A DNA stretch of 59,000 nucleotides from Cristatella mucedo. Its lineage: Eukaryota; Bryozoa; Phylactolaemata; Cristatellidae. The stretch is from NCBI GenBank assembly GCA_009760855.2, contig WPIO01000001.1:17431001-17490000 (forward strand), written 5' to 3'. Numbering within the stretch: position 1 is the first letter of the stretch; every line of letters starts with the position of its first letter. A program made the position numbers and the translations under genes. The notes beneath the pieces were generated by a model. It was not told the DNA's origin and searched no databases. It saw nothing but the letters and a program-made list of their open reading frames with translations. This document shows, piece after piece, positions 23,861 to 34,775 of this stretch.

Positions 23861-24017
23861 GCCATGGCAACCGATTCAGGTACCTGGCTCGCTGGCCGCC
23901 GCTGCGTTCAATTGGCCTGCAGGCCGCGGCGGGAGGAGGTGGCAGCGCGTCGTTGTCGGTCGCTCGTACTTTTCTTTCCTTCCATTTCGCGCGAGCGAGC
24001 ACCAATTTCTTTTACAG
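23861..24017 (+). promoter_or_regulatory. Deubiquitinase 5' leader: possible 5' UTR exon with short uORF, intron, acceptor
   Basis: A GC-rich stretch holds GCCATGGCAACC, an ATG in optimal context, followed 16 bases later by a donor, TTCAG|GTACCT. An acceptor with a good pyrimidine tract (TTTCTTTTACAG) ends at 24017. Read across this junction, or unspliced, that ATG frame stops (TGA) at about 24047-24049, just before the main start at 24066. It would therefore be an upstream ORF. The first-exon assignment is inference. Confidence 0.4.
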
Positions 24018-24065
24018 TTGGCTATACTGCTGCCCGGTCAGTTGCTTGAAAAAGAGGAGGAACAA

Positions 24066-27000
24066 ATGGAGGCTGGCAGCGTGATGGCTACAGTGTATGG
24101 CTGTGCAGTTTGTGCCGTCATGGACCTCTTCATATTCGTGTCAATCGATTATGCATCGAAAGCTGCTCTACGCGGCACAAGGTTCGTTGCGGAGAAGGGA
24201 CGTCGCAAATGGCCGCGCTCCTCTAGCGGCAGCAGCTCCTCCTCCTCCTGCGGGTGCTTCGCTTCGTTTGGCTTGTTGCCCCGGTGCCCAAGCACTGGTC
24301 CTTGTGCGTCATCGCTGCCTAGTCCCTGTGAGCAGGATTCGTTCGACAGCAGTTCGTGCCCGCCCCTCCTACGCCGGCGCTTGCCGTCCGCTCGTTTCAG
24401 GAGCGCTTCGGAGAGACGTCGCGTGTGGCTGTGGGAGTCGCTGTGGCTGGCGCTCGTCGGCGCCGCCGTCGGCTGCCTGCACCACGCGCCGTACCTTCTG
24501 CTGCTCTTCGCCCTGCCCACGTTCGCCTACGCCCTGTTCTACGGTCGAGCCAGCTTCAGCGGAGCCATCGAGGCGATCAGATCGCGGTGGAATGAGTTCA
24601 AGGAGCACCACGAGAGCCTGGAGGCTCTGCGCCAGCTCGAAAGCTGGAACCGCAGCAGCGGCGGCTTTGCCAATCACGTGAGTGGGCGCCGACAGCCGGC
24701 CGCCGTCGTTCTCTCTGCCGCCGCAGTCATCTGGTTTGGAGCCGGCGCCCCTCGAGACAGGCAGCGTTGCGTAACCTGTGAGCATCCGCCCGACTGCTCA
24801 CCTCTTAGTTTTTCTGCCGGCCCTTAGTTTTTTGTTGTTGAGGATATCCTTCTAAGCTCTCGAGCTCATTGTGGGCAGCGCATGCCGATCAGTTGGAGGA
24901 GCCATGTTGGAAATACCGAAAGGCAGCTTGCTTCGATGTGAGAGTTTGAGCGTTACTTAGGTCGGCCTTCTAGAGGTCTCGGTGGCTTGCTGCCCATCGG
25001 TAGCAATGGAATCGTATGCTGTGGCTGCATTGAGACTGCCGAATGTTCAGAGTGAAGTCACCTAGGAACTGGTCTCCAATTCGAACCAGCCTTATCTGCA
25101 TTGTCCGACTGTGCGTCCACATTTTTACCTAGCAGAGGGAGGGATCTGGTTTGGCTCAGGGGCAAGGTGCTCACCTTTAATATAATTCATTTCTTTAACG
25201 ACCGATGTCATGGACTCGAGCAGCCAGCCCTGCTGCATATGTACAGTGCATGGATATGGATTAAGTTCTCTTAAGCCACTCAACAAATACATTATTTTTA
25301 TTAGCATTATTTCAGAAATGGAGATCGGGAAGTGTTACGAGTAGGCAGCCACATAGTATGTCTGGCGCCACCTTCCCCTAGAAATGCACGCGTGTCTGGC
25401 CACTCACATGGAAATTGTAGCCGAAGCTGCGATGGCAGCAGTTAAAACTAGTTTGAGGCGAATGCAAGTGACGAGAGAGCAGAAGGTTGTGAGAGGTTGA
25501 AAACGCAAATACGATTGACCGCAGACAATGACTGACGAAAGTAGCTCCCTGCCTAATTTGTGTAATACCCGAGTGTGTGCTTCTGCGCTGCTTGCACAAA
25601 GTGGCCTGACAGCGAGTCTGCCTGCCCGCCAGCGTCGCCGGCGTGTCCTCGTCGATTGTGCAAAGGAGTCGCGGTCGCACTCTTTTCCTCGTCGATTTAT
25701 AGGTTTCGCCGGCGCAGCAGGCCGACTACTTGCGCGCCTCTGCATCGCCGACGATCGTCATCAATCCTCAGAACACCAGACCAGGCCTTAATCCGGCTGG
25801 CCAGCTGCGAAGTCTGCGCTTCAACGAGCAGAAAGCCGTCTATGAGTTCGTCGGCGTGCGTGACGGTGGCGACAGCGGAGAGCAGCAGCAGCAGCAGCGC
25901 AGGACTGGCGAGCCTCGAGGCGCCTCGCAAGCGATGGTGCGGGGCGCTGATGCGTCCGATGCGGCAGAGGCTGCCAATGGCGCTGCTTCTGCCGCTGCCA
26001 CCGCCGCGAGACACGGCCCTCAGGGCTTGCTACAGCGCCGACCTATCCGAGAGCAGCAGCAGCAGCTGTCCGCCGAGCGGTCGATTGCGTCACCCGGCGG
26101 CAGCCCGGTGCCTGCCGGCGTGGTGGCACGTGGTGCAGCAGCGAGCTCGCTGCTGCGTTCGTCCGCATGGCGCTGGGGCTCGCGCGTGCTGTCGGCCCTC
26201 GGTCTCGGCAGGGCCGCCGTGGCGACGCCTGGCGGCGGCGACGGCTTCGGCATCGGCGCGGCGGGCATGCCGCCAGGCCTGCGCAACCCGGGCAGTTGCC
26301 TGTGCTTCGTCAACGCCACCCTGCAGTGCCTGGCGCGAAGTCCCAACTTGGCCGACGACCTGGCAGAGGAGTCCAAGGGCGCCGTGGCGTCGGACGCTCA
26401 CCCGTCGGAGCTGGCTTTGCTCGACCTGTGTGCGGAGCTGATGCAGAAGATCAACGTGCATCCGGCGGAGAACGACTGCACCGTGCTCGACTACTCGCTG
26501 GAGCTTCGAGAGGCCGGTGCGTGCTGCGCTCCGCCCGCTCGCAGCCTGCCCGCTCGCTCGCCGGCCCCTTCCCACCTATCCATCGTTCAACGCTGGAGCT
26601 TTGCTTGGTTTGCGGAACGCGCAGTCGAATGCTGCTCGGATGCTCAAATGCGGAGCGCGGCGCTTTTTCTCTTCTCTTCTCGCCCTCGACCCGCCCTCGT
26701 TCCGTTTGAGCAGCTGGGTAGCGACTCGATTCCACTTCCGGTAGCTAGCTGGCTTGCAGTGCTTTCTCTCTGCCGCCAACAGAGGGGACCTGCGGATACA
26801 TTATGTCCTACATACCACGCCACATTGCTGCGCAAGGACTTGACCGACCTTTTTGGTTTGCTCAGTTAGCACAAAAAGGAAAAAAAATATGATCTTTTCT
26901 TGCTCGTCGTCTATCCATTCCTTCTATCAGCAGCCAAGTAACTCACACACATCTCCTGGGTTTTCTGGATCGACAGCGAGTCGTTGCACAGTCTCACCTT

Positions 27001-29748
27001 CACCATATGGAAAGTTCCTTGCAAGACATTTAGTTCTCTTAGGGTGCTACACACTTATCTTGTTATTATTAATATTATGGTTATTATTACATCGAAACTC
27101 TTATTAGGACAGTTGGTCTGAAGTTGCAAGTCAGTCAGCCAGCAATCTTGGTCGACCTTAACGTTTGTAACGCCTGCAGCTATGCTAGTGCAGACTCTTT
27201 GAAGTGCGGGTGCTCTAATCGGACGTTTCCGTCGTAGGTTCGCTGCTAAATGCCGACCTCTTTAGCAGCGTCGACAGGCAGCAGCAGCAGCAGGACGCTG
27301 CCGAGTTCTTGACCTGGCTTCTATCGGAGCTGCATGACGTCATCAACGAGAGCAGCCGCAAAGGTGAGAGAGCAGGTGTAGTCGTCCCGCGGTGCATAAC
27401 AGCGCCGTGAGATGCGGCGATGGGGAGCGCAGGTGCAATGCAGAGCAGGTGCAATGCAGAGCATGAGGAGCAAAGGCGAGGGCGGTGGAGCTGCTGATCG
27501 GTTGGGCACTACCTGCAGATGTAGTAACCGTGCCCCGTTTGACTGGAGGGTTTGACTGGAGCACTAGCAGACTGGAGAGCAGACCACTAGCGAGCCACCA
27601 GCGTGGTCCGAGACCGCTGCAGCGCTCCAGCCTCGCTGCTAGCCAAGAGCTGCCAGCGTGCTGCCGCCGCCTTCAGGCCGCAGCCTTGCTCGCTGACCTG
27701 CTGTATGCACGGAGAGTGGCTGCCGCCGCTCCAGCAATGCTTTCGTGCCATTGTTGGGGGCATAGGTCACCAGGCTGCTTGCTGTGGTCATATCGTCTTC
27801 GTGCCGTGGAGTGCCTGAAACCTAGGGCGCATTGATCCGGACTTCCAAGTACTCCAACCCAGTCCCACCGCTGCTGCTGCGGTTTTAGGTTCAAAAAAAG
27901 TGCCGCAGAAAGGCTACCTGCAGCAGCTGCAGCGGATTTACGGTGACCTGACTTCTCGCCAATGCGAGCAAGTTAAGGCGGCCTGCTGGCAAGAGGTGAG
28001 AGCAGCGGCTCATCAGGCGATTGAGAGTCGCCACTGAGGCCGCGTGCTGCTCAGCGACCTCTGACCTCCGTCCTCTGAGACTCTGAGGGAGGAGGGCGCC
28101 TTGCATGCTGTTCACTTCCTGCATTGTGTTTCTGCTCTTCTGCCCTTCACTTGTCACCTTTGGGGTTGCCCGTAAGAAATTGATGACTAATGAGCGAGCG
28201 ACAGACAGGTAGGTCTCCTGTGCCGAAAGGTTGGAGGGTGGCGGTTTTGGCTCCCCTGCGCATGCATCGGCTGGCAGCAGCTCTCCCACTCACTCTCTGT
28301 CTCCTGAGAAAACGGTAGCGGCCGGCAGTTCTCTGGTCTGTCTGTCTGTCTGTCTCCTCTTCGCTCTCATCACCAACCCGTTGCCACGCCTTGATGATTG
28401 GCGCACGAATGGTTGCAATTAGACGGCCGCGCTTGAACACTCACTTCTGTCCTTGGACGGTCGTCATTTCTCACTTTCTAGTGCTATTATCGTTATTATT
28501 TTTATTTATGCTGTCCGTATTATTTTATTATTATTATTCTATTGGCATGCAGTAGGCGATCCGAAAAAAAATGGAAAGTGCTTAGAAAGAGATTGAGTTT
28601 TCTGGCAGCATTATAGCAAATGCATTATTATTATTATTACCCTCCTTCACGACGTGAACCCCATGAGCTGCTGCTGTCGTTGGCTGCAGATCGCCGAAGC
28701 CAACGGTCTGAACGTCAAGTCCTACGCCGAGGCGGTCCAAAGGCTGTCGGACGTCGAGTGGCTGTCGCACAAGCACAGGAACTATTCTATCGTCGACGAC
28801 CTCTTCACCGGGCAGATGATCGAGACGCGAGTGTGCTCGCTCTGCGCCGGCCTCGCCGTCAGCGTGCAGCCGTTTAATCTCTTGTCGGTGCCGCTGCCCG
28901 AGGCTTCGCCGGCTGCGGCTCCTCTGTCGCCGGCCGCGACCACGACGCTCGACGACTGTCTGCAGGCGTACGGCACGCCGGAGACTCTGCGCAGCGCCGA
29001 GGGTGCGCGCTGCGAGGCGTGCCTCCGACGCGGCGCCGTCTCGGGCGGTGGCGGTGGCAGCGGAGTCATGGTTACGCCGCCTCGGTCGATGATGATGCCA
29101 TCGGCCGTCTTATCGCCGATCCCCGGCTCCTCGCAGCAGCAGGGCAGCGACGTCGGCGGCGCCGCTGTGTCGTCGCTGCTGCTGCTGCACGACGGCGCGT
29201 TCCTCACCTCGACGCCGACGGCGCAGCCGCCGCCCGGCGGCGGCACCGGCCGCACCAAGGCAGCCCGGCAGGCGGTGGATGGCGGCGGCGGGGGCAGCAT
29301 ACAGCGGCGCTGCCTGCTGCGTCAGCTGCCCGAGTGCCTCGTGCTGCAGCTGATGCGCTTCCAGTATGACGCGGTGCTGCAGCAGAGCAGGAAGGTCGAG
29401 ACGGCCGTGTCGGTGCCGCTGGACAGCCTCGACCCGGCGCACATAGTCTACGATGCTGTCACGTGCCGCCAAGACCTGACCGCCTCGCAGAGCGAGGGCG
29501 AGGAGGGCGGCAGCGGCGGCGGCGAGGGCTGCCGATACAGCCTGTACGGTGTGTGCCTGCATCTGGGCGCCGAGAGCACGTCGTACGGGCACTACGTGTC
29601 GTACGCTCGAGCAGTGGATGGCAAGTGGTACCTGTTCGACGACGAGAATGTGGCGCACGTCGGCGACATGGCGGCCGAGCTGCAGACGAAGGCCGTGCAG
29701 GAGAACTGCTACCTGCTGTTCTACAGGAGGCAGGTCGAGAAGACGTAG
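24066..29748 (+). CDS. Ubiquitin-specific protease with N-terminal hydrophobic segments (5 coding exons)
   Basis: A USP-family cysteine protease that removes ubiquitin from proteins. Coding exons: 24066-24677, 25703-26516, 27238-27363, 27889-27995 and 28690-29748. All junction phases agree (0,1,1,0), giving 905 residues. The ATG at 24066 has a strong context (CAAATGG) and follows an acceptor at 24017. Residues ~8-28 and ~120-160 (LWLALVGAAVGCL, YLLLLFALPTFAYALFYG) are hydrophobic, so membrane anchoring is likely. The Cys box starts PPGLRNPGSCLCFVNATLQ (Asn399, Cys403, Cys405). The Gln box is QQQQQDAAEFLTWLLSELH. Two CxxC pairs (CSLC, CEAC) form the zinc ribbon. The His/Asp box is YGHYVSYAR...WYLFDDENV (His854, Asp870/871). 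A Gly/Ser-rich insert splits the domain after CEAC. The triad looks intact, but the Cys box has one extra residue between Asn399 and Cys405. Membrane anchoring recalls USP30, yet I see no close USP30 match, so the subfamily is left open. Confidence 0.9.
25255..25310 (+). mobile_element. LINE family A hairpin/tail remnant
   Basis: GGATTAAGTTCTCTTAAGCC followed by CAACAAATACATTATT: only the terminal hairpin 3' arm and tail remain, in a deubiquitinase intron. Confidence 0.6.
27020..27085 (+). mobile_element. LINE family A tail remnant
   Basis: ATTTAGTTCTCTTAGGGTGC followed by an ATT-rich tail, in the deubiquitinase intron before exon 3. Confidence 0.6.
28480..28640 (+). mobile_element. LINE family A 3' end
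   Basis: ATT-rich stretch, then AAAGTGCTTAGAAAGAGATT and (ATT)n ending about 50 bases before the acceptor of the last deubiquitinase exon. Confidence 0.75.
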
Positions 29749-30234
29749 GTCGTAAGACGTGGGACGACCGCCGCCGCTGCTGGCCCCCCCCCCCCCCCGT
29801 CCATCCCCGCCCGAAGGCTGCGGCAAGGGATGGGCGATCAGGCTCGGGCACGCATGCCCCTGCCCGGCGACGCGTATGCCACGACGGCCGACGGCAGATG
29901 AACGAGAAGCTGCTTGGAACGTGGAGCGTCGCGTGCAGCCGATGAAGATGGCTGCTGGGTCGCGTTTGCACTCGCATGCCACGCAGGATTAGCCGTTCTA
30001 CTTTCTGAGAGTGTCTCGCGAGTTGAAGTTCGCCGCAGTTAGTAGGGCGTTGCTGAATTAGAAATGGCAAGGAGTTGAATTATTTTGACTCGACGCGGTG
30101 TTGATAGCGAGACAGCGGCAGTTGCTTCGAGCTCTCGGGTCGGGCGTGTTTTGACATGCCTGCACCGATGTGCTGAATGAGTAGCTCTCACACTCCCGGC
30201 ATGCTCCGCCTGGCCCCCACGCTGCCATGTAACG
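29749..30234 (+). other. Deubiquitinase 3' flank
   Basis: The presumed 3' UTR begins after the stop at 29748 and includes a C-run at 29786-29799. I found no AATAAA within the first few hundred bases, so the transcript end is unplaced. Confidence 0.4.
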
Positions 30235-30964
30235 TATCTCTGTCTAACTCCACAAAGACTTTTTGAGCGTTACCGAGGAGAGTTGTGTGTAGCTCACACT
30301 CACAGCCTAAGCGGCTTTTGGTATGCATTCGGTAGCCAACAGACGTCATCTCATGCAACACAAAGAGAAAGTAGAAAGCATAGCAGAGTCAGGAGAGCAG
30401 TTGAGGTAGTGAGTAGCATGGAAGGAAGTAGCAGCTCATTACGGCAAGAAAGGATGTGCCGTAGCCAGCAGCAGGAGAGTAGTTGTAGTTGCGTAAGAAT
30501 TGTGGAAGCGAGCTCCACAGTCTAGGACCTGCAGAGCAAAAGCTTCTGTCGCCAATGGTCTTTAAGCAGAGAAATGAAACAGCTCATTTATTGTCCATAC
30601 AAGACCCGAGGGCGCCAGGAGGCCGAAATTGGTGCAGCAGTTTAGCTTGGTATGGAAGAGCCAAGCCGTGGCGGGCCTTGTGGGTCAGCGTAAGAATTGT
30701 GGTCGGTATCCGTTTATCAGCCGGCTGCCATCCTAGCACTTTTAGCAAAGTTGGTACATGGTCAAAGCTCTGGGATTTGAAAACCAGTGGTGCAGCCGTA
30801 CTCATAGCCAGTTGCGGTGGCCTGGTGGCTTTTTTGGCAGCCCAGCCAAAAGGGAATGTCGCTGGGTCTTAATAGAGGCCAGCTCGAGGCACAGTGCACG
30901 CCATCGGCACGCTGGAGCCACATGGATGGCTTCGTGGAGATTTGCACGTCGACCTTCCTGCTGA
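30235..30964 (-). mobile_element. LINE family B copy with reverse transcriptase remnant
   Basis: The longest family B copy. The minus-strand frame 30805-30584 reads FDHVPTLLKVLGWQPADKR and LTLTHKARHGLALPYQAKLL, then stops at a broken CMDNK. Together with the 3740 copy it covers the RT C-terminus and 3' UTR. Confidence 0.82.
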
Positions 30965-31439
30965 AGTGATCTTATTGCAAAATTTTCCTTTTATGTATTC
31001 GTGTGCATGAAGGCAATTTCTAAACTACGAGAGGACCACCTTGAAGAACTTACTTGCAAACGTGACTCAAAAGAGGCTGCACGTGTGCAGCCTACTAGCC
31101 TGTCTGATTGACGAACCGGCAAGTTGGTTTAAAGCAGTTCAGCTTTCAGTGGCAGGGCTCTAATAGTTTCCGGATTAAAGCTCCGTATGTTAAAAACAAA
31201 GTTGACTAAGCAACGTTTATCCATCTGCTGAGGCAGTGGCTATAGGCATTGACACTGAGAAGGCTTGCCCCAAAACTAGCACCAAAGAAAGGCTTGCTCG
31301 AGCAAGTTTAAACTGCACTGGAAAGTTTGAACATCCCTCGATGCTTGCTGGCCGTGCTTGAAGTGAACCATGCTCGGAACACAGTATGCAACCTTGGCCC
31401 TGTCGACCTGCTAGCTACAAACTCAAGCATTTCAATGAA

Positions 31440-31565
31440 TCGTGCTGCTATTAACTGCATTCTATTTTTCATCGTAGGCACCATGCTTCCTTTCCAGCTT
31501 ATGTAAAGTGCCTAGACAGAGACATAGTTCTCTTAAGGTGCTATACAAGTATCATTATTATCACT
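31440..31565 (+). mobile_element. LINE family A 3' end
   Basis: CATGCTTCCTTTCCAGCTTATGTAAAG, hairpin AGTGCC...GGTGCT with G-T pairs, then ATC/ATT tail. Confidence 0.78.
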
Positions 31566-31883
31566 CCGTTGCCAATGTCACTTCATATAAGTGGGTCTTT
31601 CTGAACACGTGGTCGCTGTTCAGCTCCGAAGGAGACATTCTTCAGGCACTAGTACAAGTACTTGGCCAGAATCCGTCCCCCGACCCGGAGGTAACGACCA
31701 AGCCTCGGATAAGAGGCCGGTGCTTACCTTACGACAGGCTGGGTCAAATCAGCTGTGTCGCAACATTACACTAACCATCTGCGTGGCTCAAAAACTACTA
31801 AACTATCGCGGAATGGTCGTTGGTTCGTGTTGATGCACCTACATACTTAGCAGCACAGGTACTGCTAAGTATGACTGCAGGTC

Positions 31884-31975
31884 AAATTATGAATGCGTAT
31901 GTACATCCGCCTGTAATTCGACAAAGACTAAATTATGAATGCGTATGTACATCCGCCTGTAATTCGACAAAGACC
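31884..31975. repeat. 46-bp tandem duplication
   Basis: Two adjacent 46-bp copies (AAATTATGAATGCGTATGTA...) differing at the last base. The second copy runs into the family B 3' end. Confidence 0.95.
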
Positions 31976-32100
31976 AAGTGGGTGTTACACTGGAGAGTTT
32001 TGTATAGCCCACTCGAAGCTTAGACAGCTTTCGGCGTGCACACGGTAGGCAAAGACTCCATTTCACCTTTCATAAAAGAAAGTGAAAAGCATAGCTGGAG
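31905..32100 (-). mobile_element. LINE family B 3' UTR fragment
   Basis: Shares AATTCGACAAAGACCAAG, GTGTTACACTGGAGAG and GCTTTCGGCGTGCACACGGT with the other family B tails. Confidence 0.65.
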
Positions 32101-32344
32101 GGCAGTCAATGAAATGAGTAGCATGGGAGTAATTTCGCCGAACGAGGCCTCGAGCCCGAGTTGGCAGCAGCAGAGGAGGAGCTCCCTTAGCAAAAGAAAA
32201 CAAGCGGACGAGGATTATTAACCAACATCGAAGCCACCAACTCATCACCAGCTGTAAAGGCGAAATGGCCCTTTTCAACGCGAGTGAATCGCACGAGTGC
32301 ATCCGCTTGAGAAAGTCGGTTCGTTGCAGCCCAAACTATAACTC

Positions 32345-32395
32345 TATATACTCAAAACAACAAACTATTATAACAAACTATATACTAAAACTATA
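32345..32395. repeat. Short AT-rich imperfect tandem repeat
   Basis: Repeats of CAAACTATTATAA / CAAACTATATACT. Confidence 0.6.
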
Positions 32396-32434
32396 AGGCA
32401 GCCTCGTTTACCGAATGCAGAGACGACTAAAAGG

Positions 32435-32516
32435 TGAGCTACACCACTATAGGGAGCTTGAAAACAGTGTCCCGCCCAGCCGGACAATGTTTTCAAGCTC
32501 CCCACAGTGACGCTCA
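32435..32516. ncRNA. 82-nt hairpin, pre-miRNA-like or MITE remnant
   Basis: Arms 32446-32472 and 32482-32508 pair at 24 of 27 positions around a 9-base loop. A further 5-bp stem (TGAGC/GCTCA) lies outside. It sits 0.4 kb past the end of the KIAA1143 homologue. Nothing shows it is transcribed. A miniature inverted-repeat transposon remnant is an equal alternative. Confidence 0.35.
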
Positions 32517-32887
32517 TAGAAGCTCTTAACTTTCGACTTAACTCTTCCAGACCACAACGCGGCAGTCGAGTTTGTCGACTAGCGTTTGCTCGACGACACC
32601 ACATCATCTATCAGTCGGCTACGAGGGCGAGCGGGTGAAGAGGCGTGACGGCAGCTGTCGCAAGTCGCCTCCGCCCGCAAAGCAAAGGCACTCGTGACAG
32701 GTGTCTTGACAACCACGCTAAATTGACCATACACCGGAGATGCCGCTGCACAGGCTAGATAAAGCCACGAGACTTTTATATAAAAAAAAGCACAGGCCAG
32801 CAGCGCACTGGCGCCTGGGCGGCGGCGCGCGTTAGGCCCCTCGCGCCAACGTCCATCTGCACGACTGGGCGTGCGTGGGCAGCGATT

Positions 32888-33403
32888 TCAGCAGTCCTCT
32901 TCAGTAAAGGACAGCAAGCTCGAGTTCTTAACGGCCTTGGAAGAGAATTCCTTTTTGGACGCAGCGGCGGCGGCGGCGGCGGTTGGCTCCTTGCGGGCTT
33001 TGCTCGCGCCGCTCGGCCCCGCGTCGCCGCCGGGCGGCAGCGGCGGTGCACGTCCGCCGCTGCCGCCGGAAGGCTCCGACTCAACGTCAGTCTTTTTGAA
33101 GGGCTTCTTGAAAATTATCTTATCAGAGGCGACCGTGCCGGGCGTCAAACCGACGTTGCAGTTCAGCTTCTCCGCCTCGTCCGCAGACAGGTCACCGGGT
33201 TGCAGCACTACCACGACTGGCTTCTCGTCGTCCCTCTCCGCCGCCCTGGCGTCCGCAGCGCCGCCGGCGTCGTCGTCGTCGGACTCGAGCTTCCGCCTCT
33301 TGGCGTCGATTGCCGGCTCCTCCTTGTAGCCAACCTTTTCTTTGAAGCGCTTCAAAAATGCCGGCTCATCCTGCTTTATATACTGGACGGCGTTCTGCGA
33401 CAT
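32888..33403 (-). CDS. KIAA1143: KIAA1143 homologue (DUF4604 family)
   Basis: A 171-residue protein in one exon. The ATG at 33403 has A at -3 (GAAATGTCG). I recognise it by the conserved start MSQNAVQYIKQDEPAFLKRF followed by KEKVGYKEEPAIDAKRR, the middle block KPVVVVLQPGDLSADEAEKL, the IIFKKPFKK strand and the C-terminal KNSSLLSFTEED. These match human KIAA1143 in order and spacing (human protein about 154 residues). It is a charged, probably disordered protein of unknown function, usually thought nuclear. Between the conserved blocks there are Gly/Ala/Pro-rich stretches. In-frame sequence upstream of the ATG (to 33538) is taken as 5' UTR because homology starts at the Met. There is no intron here, whereas I recall the human gene having several exons. 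Confidence 0.93.
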   Translation of the reverse strand: MSQNAVQYIKQDEPAFLKRFKEKVGYKEEPAIDAKRRKLESDDDDAGGAADARAAERDDEKPVVVVLQPGDLSADEAEKLNCNVGLTPGTVASDKIIFKKPFKKTDVESEPSGGSGGRAPPLPPGGDAGPSGASKARKEPTAAAAAAASKKEFSSKAVKNSSLLSFTEEDC

Positions 33404-34689
33404 TTCGCGCGTAATGTATTGTATACGTCTCCGGCAAGTGGGAGCGTAATTGAGAGATAATGGACGCGCTGTGCAGAAAGCCGCAAGGGAGGCGCACTCC
33501 GGAAGACCACGGTCGTTGTAAACACTGTTAACGTCCAAGCTATATAAAGCCCAAACAAAATAAAATGACTCAATCGAAGGAAAAGAACTACTATTAAGTG
33601 GATACTAATATTTGGGGCTCGCTATTTTTGCTCATTTTCCTCCGTCACAGCAACCGTGCCCTAAAGCTAAACCGGAACCAGTCGCAGCGGGCGCTTCCGA
33701 CGGAGGACGCCCGCGTATGCTATGCTTTCACTCAGCTGTGCTCGGTCCTGCTAAACATGCTGCTATTCTAATGCGTAGGAAAATCCTAAGTAACATGAGC
33801 ATAATAAAGTACATTTGCACAGCGTCTTAATTTTGTGAGGACTAAATCTCGTTCTAGGAACCTAGCTAGCGTGGCCTGGACAGGGGGGGACAATTTATTG
33901 CTTTCATAACATGCACGGCATCTGTCGATTGCAACTAGCATAAGCACGTAGAGAAGCATTTGCTGTCAAAAGAAAATAACGCCGCTTAGCGTCTTAGCTT
34001 TGTGCCAAGAGGTGTTTTAGATGCAAAGAACCTGTTGTGTTAAGATTGAAAAGATACTAGCTTATTTAAAAACCTCTTTTTGTTTAGCGGCAGAGAAGCC
34101 TTAAAGGCTATCGCCGCCGCTTGCAGTGGCAACAAAGGATCGCCCGATGCAGGATTCGAGCCTACAACATCAGGACCGCAATCATGAAGAGCAACCGCAC
34201 CTTACCCAGTGTGCCATCGCGGCATTGTGCAATAGCGGCGCTCACTGCCACCCCAGTTAGTTCACTTTGCGAGAAATTGTTTTTTAATTATCCCCTCAAG
34301 CTAGTGGCCCATCTATGGGCTAGTCGCTACCTAGTGGTGAGCTTTATATTACAATTGAGGTAAACAAATACAGTAATGGCAAGAGTGATAACATTTACAG
34401 GTATAATGGCAGCGATTGGGTAGGTAGTTTACGTTAACTTGGTAGAAGCTTCGAGCTTTTTACTTTAAAGTTCCGTTTGCCAAGCCAAGGAGAGTTACTT
34501 GGTGGAGCTAAAGTTGTGCCCGTAGTATCCGCCTTTTGTTGCCCTCAAGTAGATGCAATTTATTTTTACTAGGGCTGAAAACGTTAGAGCGACTTGGTTG
34601 CAGCTATTGCTCATCTCCTACCGCCGCCGGAAAGCGCTACCTATCTGAAATATTCTAACTGGAAAGCAGTCTTACTTCTTTCGTACATG
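33404..34689. other. Between KIAA1143 homologue and TTC6; no gene seen
   Basis: It contains the presumed promoter of the KIAA1143 homologue and one SINE fragment (34120-34262). Otherwise featureless. Confidence 0.4.
34120..34262 (-). mobile_element. tRNA-derived SINE head
   Basis: On the minus strand it reads CTGGGTAAGGTGCGG (A-box-like), then GTAGGCTCGAATCCTGC (B-box-like), then GGGCGATCCTTTGTTGCC, the same order as at 39612-39835. Not an intact tRNA. Confidence 0.6.
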
Positions 34690-34775
34690 GCTGTCTACTT
34701 GAAATGTAAAGCGCCGAGAAAGAGATTAAGTTCTCTGAGGGCGCTTTATCAAGTACATTATTATTATTATTATTA
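34690..34775 (+). mobile_element. LINE family A terminal hairpin and tail
   Basis: AAAGCGCC...GGCGCTTT with the full inner AGAGA/TCTCT stem, followed by (ATT)n. Only the last ~85 bases of the element are present. Confidence 0.82.

Noticed and set aside
23493-24005. 170-codon minus-strand frame next to the deubiquitinase start
   Set aside because: Antisense to the GC-rich leader of the deubiquitinase gene; no known domain or splice partner.
24018-24065. An in-frame start of the deubiquitinase upstream of 24066
   Set aside because: The frame begins with TTG right at a splice acceptor. The first real ATG in a strong context is 24066.
26517-26869. In-frame continuation of deubiquitinase exon 2
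   Set aside because: Read-through past the donor at 26517. The next exon (27238) restores the Gln box in the matching phase.
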